24,506 nt of DNA, taken from assembly GCF_000434895.1 (NCBI RefSeq), contig NZ_FR892816.1:46601-71106 (forward strand), read 5' to 3'. Positions 1-6,954 of this stretch are shown here, piece by piece. This DNA is from Phascolarctobacterium succinatutens CAG:287 (lineage in GTDB: Bacteria; Bacillota; Negativicutes; Acidaminococcales; Acidaminococcaceae). The translations under genes were made by a program, and so were the position numbers. The notes below the pieces were generated by a model. It was not told where the DNA came from and ran no database searches. It saw only the letters and a program-made list of their open reading frames with translations. Numbering within the stretch: the stretch's first letter is position 1; the number at the start of each line of letters is the position of its first letter.

Positions 1-35
1 TGCTGAACCAGGCTGTGCGGATTATAGGAGGCTGA
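1..35 (+). CDS. 3' end of an upstream hydrogenase-operon gene (partial)
   Basis: Only the last codons lie in the window. One frame reads LNQAVRIIGG and stops at 33-35, five bases before the hydrogenase start codon at 40. A second frame stays open to a stop at 38-40 that overlaps that ATG, so the frame of the true gene is not certain. An AGGAGG ribosome site at 26-31 sits within this tail, which indicates tight operon packing. By analogy with group 4 hydrogenase operons the missing gene is probably a membrane subunit of the proton-pumping module, but nothing visible here proves it. Confidence 0.35.
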   Translation, partial: LNQAVRIIGG

Positions 36-39
36 GATA

Positions 40-1577
40 ATGCTAGTTAAACCGGAAAATTTGCGTGGTGCTGCCAATATCTGCAGCGACAGCGGCAAGC
101 GTCAGCTGGCTGCTATGTTCGGTGCAGACGAAACGCTGCAGGGCGGCGGTCTGGCCATCTACTGCCTGTTCTATAATGCTGAAAAACGCGATATCGATGT
201 TTTGAAGGCTCCGTTCCCCGCGGACGGTCCGCTGGAATATCAGTCACTGACTACGCTGCTGCCGGCTGCTGCCTGGTATGAGCGCGAGCTGCACGATATG
301 TTCGGCTTCGAGCCGCAGGGACATCCCGATATGCGTCCGCTGGTGCTGCATGAAAGCTTTCCCGAAGGCTTTCATCCGCTGCTGAAAAAATATCCCAAGG
401 ATTACGATGCACGCGGACACCGTGAATATGAAATGCTTACCTCGCAGGGCGAAGGCCTCTTTGAGGTTCCTGTAGGTCCTATCCACGCAGGCATCATCGA
501 GCCCGGTCATTTCCGCTTCAGTCAGGCCGGCGAGGCTATGCTGCAGCTGGATGCCAAGCTGTTTTTTACCCACCGTGGTATTGAAAAGGCTGTCGAAGGA
601 TTGACACCGATGGAGGCACTGCCGATTGTAGAACGCATTTGCGGTGCCTGCAGTGTAGCGAATACGCTAAGCTTCTGTCAGGCGGTAGAAAAATGCTCGG
701 AGGCAGAGGTGCCTTACCGTGCGTGGTTAATCCGTACCTTGGCTGCGGAGATGGAGCGCTTGTATAACCATGTGGGCGATACTGGCAATATTTGCGCCGG
801 TGTCGGCTTCTCGCCTGTAATCAGCATGGGCACACGTCTGAAGGAATACTTGATGCAGCTTAACGAAATGCTGGCAGGCAACCGCTTCCTGCGCGGTCTG
901 ATTATCCCCGGCGGTGTGCAGTACGATGTTACCGACGCTATGCTGGAGGAAATCGAAGAGGTTCTGCGTGAGGTAGAAGCTGTTTATGCCGATATGGTAC
1001 ATATCATGTGGGAGCAGGCGAACTTCGTCAACCGTATCCGTACCACCGGCAGAGTACGTCAGGAAACTGCCTTTGATCTGGCTATGGTAGGCGTAGGTGC
1101 GCGTGCCAGCGGCAGTACCCGTGACAGCCGCAAGGATATCGGCTACGGGTTTTTTAATGGGCTTGTTTTTTCTACGGTATTTATGATGAGCTTGATTTTG
1201 AGGTTATTACGGAAACAGCGGGTGATGTCGAAGCACGTATCAAGGTGCGTATAGGTGAGGTTGCCCAGAGCCTGAAGCTGGTGCGTCAGCTTATCAGCAA
1301 GCTGCGCCGCAATGCGGAAACGCAGCTGGCGGTAGAGCTGGGCGAGCTGCAGCAGGAGGAAGGTCATTTTACCTGGGGCATCAGCGAATCTGCCCGCGGT
1401 GATAATCTGCACTGCCTGCTGCTGGATAAGGAAGGGCGCATAGACCGCCTGTTTGTGCGCAGTGCCTCCTATCCTAACTGGCCGGCGCTGACTGTGGCAG
1501 TACAGGGCGACATCATTCCAGACTTCCCGTTAATAAATAAGAGCTTTGAGTTATGCTATGCCTGCATAGACCGCTAA
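40..1577 (+). pseudogene. group 4 [NiFe]-hydrogenase large subunit (HycE/HyfG type), frame interrupted
   Basis: Homologous to the catalytic large subunit of membrane-bound group 4 hydrogenases, which use ferredoxin or formate-derived electrons to make H2. Residues ~30-120 are the NuoC-like (30 kDa) domain, with the run ERELHDMFG; from ~140 on is the NuoD-like domain with HRGIEK and the N-terminal nickel-binding motif RICGAC (C201, C204). The frame is lost near 1149 and that reading ends at 1254. The rest continues in another frame from about 1178 to 1577, ending SFELCYACIDR, which carries the C-terminal CxxC nickel ligand pair. Removing 29 bases (1149-1177) joins the parts exactly, giving RKDIGYG-IYDELDFEV and about 502 residues. 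So all active-site cysteines survive but the gene is split. Ribosome site AGGAGG at 26-31. It is either a recent pseudogene, a phase-variable state or an assembly error. Confidence 0.85.
1149..1177 (+). other. 29-bp insertion splitting the hydrogenase gene
   Basis: The hexamer CTACGG occurs at 1143-1148 and again at 1172-1177. The 29 bases from 1149 to 1177 (or any register bounded by the hexamers) are foreign to the protein: deleting them restores the conserved reading through residues GYGIYDELDF. The 23-bp core at 1149-1171 begins and ends with GTTTTTT and holds an in-frame stop in the restored frame (TAA 1155-1157). I found no other copy of the core by eye in this window. The hexamer looks like a target duplication or slippage repeat. 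Confidence 0.75.
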
Positions 1578-1589
1578 GGAGGTGGCAAG

Positions 1590-2312
1590 ATGTTAAAAAT
1601 GCTGGAGGCAATTCTTCACGGAAAGATTGCTACCGAAAATATTGATACTACGGGCCACAAGCGTCTGCGCGGTCAGCTGCAGTGCGATGGCAGCTGCGAC
1701 GGCTGCGGTGCCTGTGCCGCTGCCTGCCCGGTCGGTGCTGTGAGCGTGGCTGATGGTAAAGCAAAAATAGATTACAGTAAGTGCGTTTTTTGCGGTCGCT
1801 GTGTAGAGGCCTGCGCGCGTAAGGCGCTGGTGCACACGAACCATGATGCTTTGGCGCAGATTCTGGCTGACAGTGCCGTGGAGGTCAGCGAGGCTGTTAC
1901 GGCAAAACTGGGACGCTCTCTGCATGTACGTCATCTTGACGCTGGCAGCTGCAATGCCTGCGATTTTGAGCTGGGTGCGATGAGTAACCCTGTTTATGAC
2001 TTGCACCGTTACGGTATCGCTTTCGTTGCTTCTCCGCGGCATGCGGATATGCTGATGGTGACCGGCGTTGTTACGCGTAACCTGGAGCAGGCGCTGCGTA
2101 TGACCTATGCTGCAATGCCTGAACCGAAAATGGTTATGGCCTGCGGTGCCTGTGCCTGCGGCGGCGAAACTTACGGCAGTACCTATGCTGTTGTCGGCAG
2201 TGCGGCTGACGTGGTGCCGGTTGATATTGCTGTGCCCGGATGCCCGCCGAGACCGGCTGCGATTATTGTGGCTTTGTGTGCTGCGGCAGATATGCTGAAG
2301 GAAAGAATGTAA
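1590..2312 (+). CDS. hydrogenase ferredoxin/small-subunit fusion (HycF-HycG / NuoI-NuoB like)
   Basis: A 240-residue electron-transfer subunit of the membrane hydrogenase. Residues 32-75 form a two-[4Fe-4S] ferredoxin module: cysteines C36, C39, C42 with C46-P47, then C65, C68, C71, C75. The C-terminal half is the NuoB/HycG-type small subunit that holds the cluster next to the NiFe site, with SCNACDFE near residue 120, the CGACACGG stretch and the PGCPPRP motif near 215. In E. coli Hyc and Hyf these are separate proteins; here they are one chain. It follows the broken large-subunit gene by 12 bases, with a strong TAAGGAGG ribosome site at 1576-1583, and ends just before a terminator, so it is the last gene of the operon. 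It remains intact although its partner is interrupted. Confidence 0.88.
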   Translation: MLKMLEAILHGKIATENIDTTGHKRLRGQLQCDGSCDGCGACAAACPVGAVSVADGKAKIDYSKCVFCGRCVEACARKALVHTNHDALAQILADSAVEVSEAVTAKLGRSLHVRHLDAGSCNACDFELGAMSNPVYDLHRYGIAFVASPRHADMLMVTGVVTRNLEQALRMTYAAMPEPKMVMACGACACGGETYGSTYAVVGSAADVVPVDIAVPGCPPRPAAIIVALCAAADMLKERM

Positions 2313-2323
2313 ACATATTTTAT

Positions 2324-2369
2324 AAAGGAATTAATCAGTATTTAATTACACTGGTTAATTCCTTTTTTT
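2324..2369 (+). terminator. terminator of the hydrogenase operon
   Basis: A 15-bp stem (2324-2338 with 2351-2365, one T-G wobble) encloses a 12-base loop and runs into seven T (2363-2369). It begins 12 bases after the stop of the small-subunit gene. Confidence 0.88.
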
Positions 2370-2381
2370 GTATTTTTATTC

Positions 2382-2410
2382 TTGTACTCAGCTGTAATTC
2401 GTGATAATAT
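2382..2410 (+). promoter_or_regulatory. promoter of the acetyltransferase gene
   Basis: A -35 box TTGTAC (2382-2387) and a -10 box TAATAT (2405-2410) are 17 bases apart. The transcript would start near 2417. Just downstream is an inverted repeat ATCAGTT / AACTGAT (2418-2424, 2435-2441), which could be an operator or a small leader hairpin. Confidence 0.6.
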
Positions 2411-2471
2411 ATAGAAAATCAGTTACGCTTGATAAACTGATATAGGTAATATAAATGAGGGGGTTTGAAAA

Positions 2472-2957
2472 ATGATTGTTTTTAGACCGGCAACTTTCAG
2501 CGATGTAGAACATATACACAAATTGCTGAATTATTATGCAAAAGAAGGTTTGATGCTGCCGCGTGCGCGCAATGCGATTTACGAGAATCTGCGCGATTAT
2601 ATTTTAGCGGTGGAAAACAACCGTCTGCTGGGCTGCGGCGCGCTGCATTTCGTCTGGGACCGCTTTGCGGAAATCCGCTCGCTGGCTGTGGAACCAAGCC
2701 TGCAGAAAACAGGCATAGGCCGTCAGCTGGTGGAGCATTTGGAAAAGGAGGGCATTGAGCGCGGAGTGACGATGTTTTTCACTCTGACCTATCAGCCGGG
2801 ATTTTTTGCCAAGTGCGATTATATTGAAACTGCGAAGGATAAGCTGCCGCAGAAGGTATGGAAGGAATGCGTGTATTGTCCGCAGTATCCGTATTGCAAT
2901 GAGATTGCTTTCATCAAGACAACGGTTGATTACGAGCCGTCGCAAATCAAATTCTAA
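2472..2957 (+). CDS. argA: short N-acetylglutamate synthase-like GNAT acetyltransferase
   Basis: A 161-residue GNAT-fold acetyltransferase resembling the short, kinase-less ArgA proteins that acetylate glutamate at the first step of arginine synthesis. The N-terminus RPATFSDVEHIHKLLNYYAKEG and the EGLMLPR stretch, the EIRSLAVEP strand, the acetyl-CoA loop LQKTGIGRQLVEHL (~75-90), then FFTLTYQPGFF and LPQKVWKECVYCPQYPYC match this subfamily. The three cysteines C-x2-C-x5-C near the C-terminus are also typical. GAGGGGG at 2457-2463 is the ribosome site, 8 bases from the ATG. It has its own promoter and terminator, so it is monocistronic. Glutamate as substrate is inferred from family resemblance; another small amine substrate is possible. 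Confidence 0.8.
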   Translation: MIVFRPATFSDVEHIHKLLNYYAKEGLMLPRARNAIYENLRDYILAVENNRLLGCGALHFVWDRFAEIRSLAVEPSLQKTGIGRQLVEHLEKEGIERGVTMFFTLTYQPGFFAKCDYIETAKDKLPQKVWKECVYCPQYPYCNEIAFIKTTVDYEPSQIKF

Positions 2958-2962
2958 AATTT

Positions 2963-3028
2963 AAGGGCTGCCGTGCGCATTTGTCATCGGTGATGACGAG
3001 GCTGTGCTGAGGGCAGCTCTTTTATTTT
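2963..3028 (+). terminator. terminator after argA with a nested hairpin
   Basis: An outer stem, AAGGGCTGCC (2963-2972) with GGGCAGCTCT (3011-3020), holds one mismatch. Inside is a perfect GTCATC-GGT-GATGAC hairpin (2983-2997). The run TTTTATTTTT follows. This is a branched but credible intrinsic terminator. Confidence 0.7.
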
Positions 3029-3127
3029 TGGTCGTTGAATGTTACAATAATCAAATAGAGTATAAAAATCGCACGGTGATTTTGCCGTTGCGGTGGCAGA
3101 TAAATTTACGGAAAAGAGGTTGAACTT

Positions 3128-3880
3128 ATGAAATTATATTCCTGGAATGTTAATGGTTTGCGTGCCTGCATGACGAAGGGCTTTGCCGAATTTTTGCAGG
3201 AGGCAGCACCGGATATTATTTGTCTGCAGGAAACGAAGATGCAGCGCGAGCAGGCGGATTTTGTATTCCCAGGCTATGAGGAGTATTGGAACAGTGCGGA
3301 GCGCAAGGGCTATAGCGGTACTGCTGTTTTTACGAGGGTTAAGCCTTTGGCTGTTACCTATGGCCTGGGCCAGGAGGAGCACGATAAGGAAGGGCGTGTG
3401 ATTACGCTGGAGTTTGAGAGCTTTTATCTGGTGACGGTGTATACGCCTAATTCCAAGGATGGCCTGGCGCGTCTTGATTACCGCATGGTGTGGGAGGATG
3501 TGTTCCGTGCTTATCTGCAGGAGCTGGATGCGAAGAAGCCTGTTGTTGTCTGCGGTGATCTGAATGTGGCGGCTGAGGAGATTGATTTGAAGAATCCTAA
3601 GACTAACCGCAGGAATGCAGGCTTTACGGATGAGGAGCGTGCTAAGTTCCGTGAGCTGAAGGCTGCAGGTTTTACGGACAGCTTCCGTTATCTGCATCCG
3701 GAGGAGGTTAAGTACAGCTGGTGGAGCTATCGCTTTAAGGCGCGTGAGAAGAATGCGGGTTGGCGTATTGATTATTTTGTGGTGTCGGACAGGATTGCGG
3801 CTAAGCTGCAGAGCGCGGAGATTCACAATGAGGTTTTCGGCAGCGACCATTGTCCGGTAAGTGTTGAGCTGGATGTGTGA
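3128..3880 (+). CDS. xth: exodeoxyribonuclease III (AP endonuclease)
   Basis: A 250-residue Mg-dependent exonuclease III / AP endonuclease acting in base-excision repair. All family signatures are present in order: SWNVNGLRA (residues 5-13), the metal-binding glutamate in CLQETK (E35), TVYTPNS, CGDLNVA with EEIDLKNPK, GFTDEER, YSWWSYR, GWRIDYF and the terminal SDHCP (239-243), whose Asp and His complete the active site. Length is normal for bacterial ExoIII. The start ATG follows GAAAAGAGG at 3112-3120. The last 40 bases of the gene are the left part of a unit repeated twice more downstream, so the gene tail has been duplicated without damaging the original. Also called exoA in Bacillus. Confidence 0.95.
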   Translation: MKLYSWNVNGLRACMTKGFAEFLQEAAPDIICLQETKMQREQADFVFPGYEEYWNSAERKGYSGTAVFTRVKPLAVTYGLGQEEHDKEGRVITLEFESFYLVTVYTPNSKDGLARLDYRMVWEDVFRAYLQELDAKKPVVVCGDLNVAAEEIDLKNPKTNRRNAGFTDEERAKFRELKAAGFTDSFRYLHPEEVKYSWWSYRFKAREKNAGWRIDYFVVSDRIAAKLQSAEIHNEVFGSDHCPVSVELDV

Positions 3881-3897
3881 AGGTTGATTCTGGCATC

Positions 3898-4071
3898 GCA
3901 ATTGTATATCGTTTCAATCAGAGCAATTTTTTAACGCAAATTTCGTGTGGATTCAAGACGAAACTTCGGTAAAATTTGCCAGACGGTAACAGAATGTTAC
4001 GTACCCTTGTTTCTGTGGTTCCAGACACTCACTTGCTAAAATTGCTATTCATTACACGATATAGCAATTGC
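3898..4071 (+). repeat. palindromic element copy 1 (core A)
   Basis: A 174-bp element whose arms are inverted repeats of about 38 bp: GCAATTGTATATCGT at the left and ACGATATAGCAATTGC at the right, with matching AGCAATTTT / AAAATTGCT further in. Smaller stems lie inside: GCAAATTT / AAATTTGC, and GGTAACAGAATGTTACGTACC around 3985-4005. It would fold into one long branched hairpin, like a MITE-like or BIME-like non-coding repeat. Confidence 0.8.
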
Positions 4072-4136
4072 TTGTTGACAGCGACCATTGCAAGGTAAGT
4101 GTTGAGCTGGATGTGTAAAGGTTTAATTCTGGCAGC

Positions 4137-4310
4137 GCAATTGTATATCGTTTCAATCAGAGCAATTTTTTAACGCAAATTTCGTGTGGATTCAAGACGA
4201 AACTTCGGTAAAATTTGCCAGACGGTAACAGAATGTTACGTACCCTTGTTTCTGTGGTTCCAGACACTCACTTGCTAAAATTGCTATTCATTACACGATA
4301 TAGCAATTGC
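4137..4310 (+). repeat. palindromic element copy 2 (core A)
   Basis: This copy appears identical to copy 1 over its full 174 bp, arms and core alike, which implies a recent tandem duplication or ongoing homogenisation. Confidence 0.8.
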
Positions 4311-4375
4311 TTGTTGACAGCGACCATTGCAAGGTAAGTGTTGAGCTGGATGTGTAAAGGTTTAATTCTGGCAGC

Positions 4376-4574
4376 GCAATTGTATATCGTTTCAATCAGA
4401 GCAATTTTTTAACGCAAATTTCGTGTGGATTCAAGACGAAGCGGCGCAAAACTCGCGCTATGCTGACAAATGCTACTATAAAAATTAGGCATAGTGCTCA
4501 GACATTGCGCCCCTTCTGTGGTTCCAGACACTTATTTGCTAAAATTGCTATTCATTACACGATATAGCAATTGC
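4376..4574 (+). repeat. palindromic element copy 3 (different core B)
   Basis: The arms match copies 1 and 2, but the centre (about 4440-4512) is replaced by an unrelated palindrome: GGCGCAA (4443-4449) pairs with TTGCGCC (4505-4511), and GCGCTATGC (4455-4463) with GCATAGTGC (4489-4497). Beyond the swap the common sequence CTTCTGTGGTTCCAGACACT resumes after a short difference. Confidence 0.8.
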
Positions 4575-4622
4575 TTGTTTTATACTTAATTTTTACGGTT
4601 TGTTTTTTAGTTGGTGATGAAC

Positions 4623-6635
4623 ATGGATTTTAAAATTCAGGCTCCGTTTGAGCCTGCTGGCGACCAACCGCAGGCGATTGCCAAGCTGGCGGAGGGCGTG
4701 GAGCAGGGCCTGCGCACGCAGGTGCTGCTGGGTGCAACGGGTACGGGCAAGACGTATACGATTGCGCAGGTAATCAATAAGGTGCGCAAGCCGACGTTGG
4801 TAATTGCGCATAATAAGACGCTGGCGGCACAGCTGGCGAGTGAGCTGAAGGCTTTCTTCCCGGAGAATGCGGTGGAATATTTTGTTTCATATTACGATTA
4901 TTATCAGCCGGAGGCCTATATTCCCCAGTCGGATACGTATATTGAGAAGGATGCTTCGATTAACGACGAGATTGATAAGCTGCGCCATAGTGCGACCAGC
5001 GCTTTGTTTGAACGCAAGGATGTTATTATCGTAGCCAGTGTTTCCTGCATTTATGGCTTAGGTGCGCCGCAGGAGTATTATGATATGGTGCTGTCGCTGC
5101 GCCTAGGGCAGATTATCGACCGCCAGAAGATTTTGCATAAGCTGGTGGAGATTCAATATAATCGTAATGATATTGATTTTAAGCGTGGCACCTTCCGTGT
5201 GCGCGGTGATGTGATTGAGGTTATCCCGGCGGCCTACGGTGAAAAGGCAGTGCGCATTGAAATGTTCGATGATGAGGTTGACCGCATTGTGGAATTTGAT
5301 GTGCTGACGGGTGAGATTCTGGCGCAGCGCAATCATGTAGCAATTTTCCCGGCGAGTCACTATGTTACGAGTCGTGAGAATCTTGAACGCGCTATGAATG
5401 ATATCCGCGAGGAGCTGGACGAGCGTCTTGATGAGCTGAATAAGCATGGCAGGCTGCTGGAGGCACAGCGTCTGGAGCAGCGCACGAATTACGATTTGGA
5501 GATGATGCAGGAGATGGGCTACTGCTCCGGCATCGAAAACTATTCGCGCCATCTGGCAGGACGTAAGGCCGGTGAGCCGCCGTTTACGCTGGTAAATTAT
5601 TTTCCTAAGGATTTTTTACTTGTGGTGGATGAGTCGCACGTAACGCTGCCGCAGATTCGCGCTATGTATGCCGGTGACCGCTCGCGTAAGGAGATGTTGG
5701 TGGAGCATGGCTTCCGTCTGCCTTCGGCCTATGATAACAGACCACTGACCTTTGACGAATTTCAGGCGCAGATCAAGCAGGCGATTTATGTTTCTGCTAC
5801 GCCGGCGAAGTATGAGCTGGAGCAGGCAGACAATGTAGTTGAGCAGATTATCCGCCCGACAGGCCTGCTGGACCCGCAGATTGAAATCCGCCCGATTAAG
5901 GGACAGATTGATGATTTACTGGGCGAGATCAATAAGGTTGCCGCCGCGGGCGAGCGTGTGCTGGTGACTACACTGACGAAGCGCATGGCAGAGGATCTGA
6001 CAGAATATCTGAAGCAGGCAGGTGTGCGTGTGCGCTATCTGCATTCGGAAATCGCCACGATTGAAAGAGCGGAAATTATTGACAGCCTGCGTGCCGGTAA
6101 GTTTGATGTGCTGGTAGGCATCAACCTGCTGCGTGAAGGCCTTGATTTGCCGGAGGTGTCGCTGATTGCAATTCTAGATGCAGACAAGGAAGGCTTTTTG
6201 CGCAGTGATACGGCGATGATTCAGACCATCGGACGTGCTGCGCGTAATGCGCACGGTCGCGTTATTATGTATGCCGACCGTATTACCGACAGTATGCAGC
6301 GCGCGATTGACGAAACCAACCGCCGCCGCGAAAAACAGCAGGCGTACAACGAGGAACACCATATTACTCCTAAGACGATTTATAAGGAGCAGCGCCAGCT
6401 GATTAAGCTGACGAAGGTGGCAGACACCGAGGAGGCAACGTCCTATGGCAGCAGCAAGAAGCTAAAGCAGAAATCAACGAAGGAGCTGAACACGCTGGCC
6501 CGCGAGCTGGAAAGGCGGATGCAGGAAGCGGCGAAGGCGCTGGACTTCGAGGCGGCGGCCGAGCTGCGTGACCAGCTGATTATTGTCAAGGGACAGCTGG
6601 GGCAGAAGCTGGTGCCGAAGAAAAAGAAAAAATAA
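4623..6635 (+). CDS. uvrB: excinuclease ABC subunit UvrB
   Basis: The damage-verification helicase of nucleotide excision repair, loaded by UvrA and recruiting UvrC. About 670 residues, normal for the family. Visible motifs in order: Walker A GATGTGKT (~37-44), the YYDYYQPEAY beta-hairpin that inserts between DNA strands (~92), the DESHVT Walker B (~336), SATP, the helicase motifs TTLTKRMAEDL, LREGLDLPEVSL and QTIGRAARN, and a C-terminal UVR domain (ALDFEAAAELRDQL) that contacts UvrC, ending in a lysine tail. In-frame TTG (4611), GTG (4614) and ATG (4617) precede ATG 4623; I prefer 4623 because GGTGA (4613-4617) is a usable if weak ribosome site. uvrA and uvrC are not adjacent. No SOS box was recognised upstream. 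Confidence 0.96.
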   Translation: MDFKIQAPFEPAGDQPQAIAKLAEGVEQGLRTQVLLGATGTGKTYTIAQVINKVRKPTLVIAHNKTLAAQLASELKAFFPENAVEYFVSYYDYYQPEAYIPQSDTYIEKDASINDEIDKLRHSATSALFERKDVIIVASVSCIYGLGAPQEYYDMVLSLRLGQIIDRQKILHKLVEIQYNRNDIDFKRGTFRVRGDVIEVIPAAYGEKAVRIEMFDDEVDRIVEFDVLTGEILAQRNHVAIFPASHYVTSRENLERAMNDIREELDERLDELNKHGRLLEAQRLEQRTNYDLEMMQEMGYCSGIENYSRHLAGRKAGEPPFTLVNYFPKDFLLVVDESHVTLPQIRAMYAGDRSRKEMLVEHGFRLPSAYDNRPLTFDEFQAQIKQAIYVSATPAKYELEQADNVVEQIIRPTGLLDPQIEIRPIKGQIDDLLGEINKVAAAGERVLVTTLTKRMAEDLTEYLKQAGVRVRYLHSEIATIERAEIIDSLRAGKFDVLVGINLLREGLDLPEVSLIAILDADKEGFLRSDTAMIQTIGRAARNAHGRVIMYADRITDSMQRAIDETNRRREKQQAYNEEHHITPKTIYKEQRQLIKLTKVADTEEATSYGSSKKLKQKSTKELNTLARELERRMQEAAKALDFEAAAELRDQLIIVKGQLGQKLVPKKKKK

Positions 6636-6651
6636 ACGCTGACACAGAAGT

Positions 6652-6680
6652 TTGACTTTTCCTGTTTGGCGTTATATAAT
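6652..6680 (+). promoter_or_regulatory. leuS promoter
   Basis: TTGACT (6652-6657) and a consensus TATAAT (6675-6680) are 17 bases apart, directly after uvrB and directly before the T-box leader. One of the best promoters in the window. Confidence 0.85.
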
Positions 6681-6686
6681 ATACAA

Positions 6687-6920
6687 GATATTTTTATTCA
6701 AATTCTGTGAAGCGGAGCAGTAATCTGCAGTATCTTTCAGAAAGTCGGCGGTTGATGCGAGCCGGCAGTTAGGGCAGATGAACTCACCGTGAAGAAGCCG
6801 CAAGGAAATGTGCGGACGTGATGCTGCGTTAAGGCTAATTGAGTGGCGGCTGTAGCCGCAATCAGGGTGGTACCGCGAATTTTTCGTCCCTGACCTTCTT
6901 TAAGGTCGGGGATTTTTTAT
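6687..6920 (+). ncRNA. T-box leader of leuS
   Basis: A tRNA-sensing leader that allows leuS transcription when tRNA-Leu is uncharged. The conserved T-box AGGGTGGTACCGCG is at 6864-6877, and the terminator that competes with the antiterminator is at 6888-6918. The upstream part holds the Stem I region with AGTAATCTGC, and the GAACTCACC stretch where CTC (6783-6785) is the likely leucine specifier codon. This matches classical Firmicute T-box leaders in order and spacing; the specifier call is inference from position and from the downstream gene. Confidence 0.92.
6888..6918 (+). terminator. T-box attenuator terminator
   Basis: Stem CCCTGACCTT (6888-6897) with AAGGTCGGGG (6902-6911), one wobble, loop CTTT, followed by six T. 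It overlaps the bases after the T-box that would join the antiterminator. Confidence 0.88.
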
Positions 6921-6954
6921 TTTCGACCAACAATAATACCTGGGAGGTAATGAA

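Larger units (their letters stand above)
3841..4578 (+). repeat. three tandem units: exoA tail plus palindromic element
   Basis: Units begin with CAGCGACCATTG at 3841, 4079 and 4318. Each holds a copy of the last exoA codons through the stop, a short spacer and one long palindromic element. Units 1 and 2 are identical across the element (period 238), and unit 2 and 3 share the same small differences from unit 1 in the exoA tail (TGCAAGG for TGTCCGG). Unit 3 is longer because its core is different. This fills the interval between exoA and uvrB; no gene is visible in it, and the copied exoA tails are too short to encode anything. Confidence 0.93.

Noticed and set aside
1143..1260. Two separate genes, one ending at 1254 and one starting at a GTG at 1245
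   Set aside because: The first protein's tail past 1149 loses all family similarity, the second continues the family exactly, and removing 29 bp fuses them perfectly; the GTG has no good ribosome site.
3134..3901. 255-residue minus-strand frame across exoA
   Set aside because: Antisense to an intact exonuclease III with all motifs; no signal of its own.
3841..4578. CRISPR array
   Set aside because: The units are ~240 bp, contiguous and contain a gene tail; there are no short repeats with unique spacers and no cas genes.
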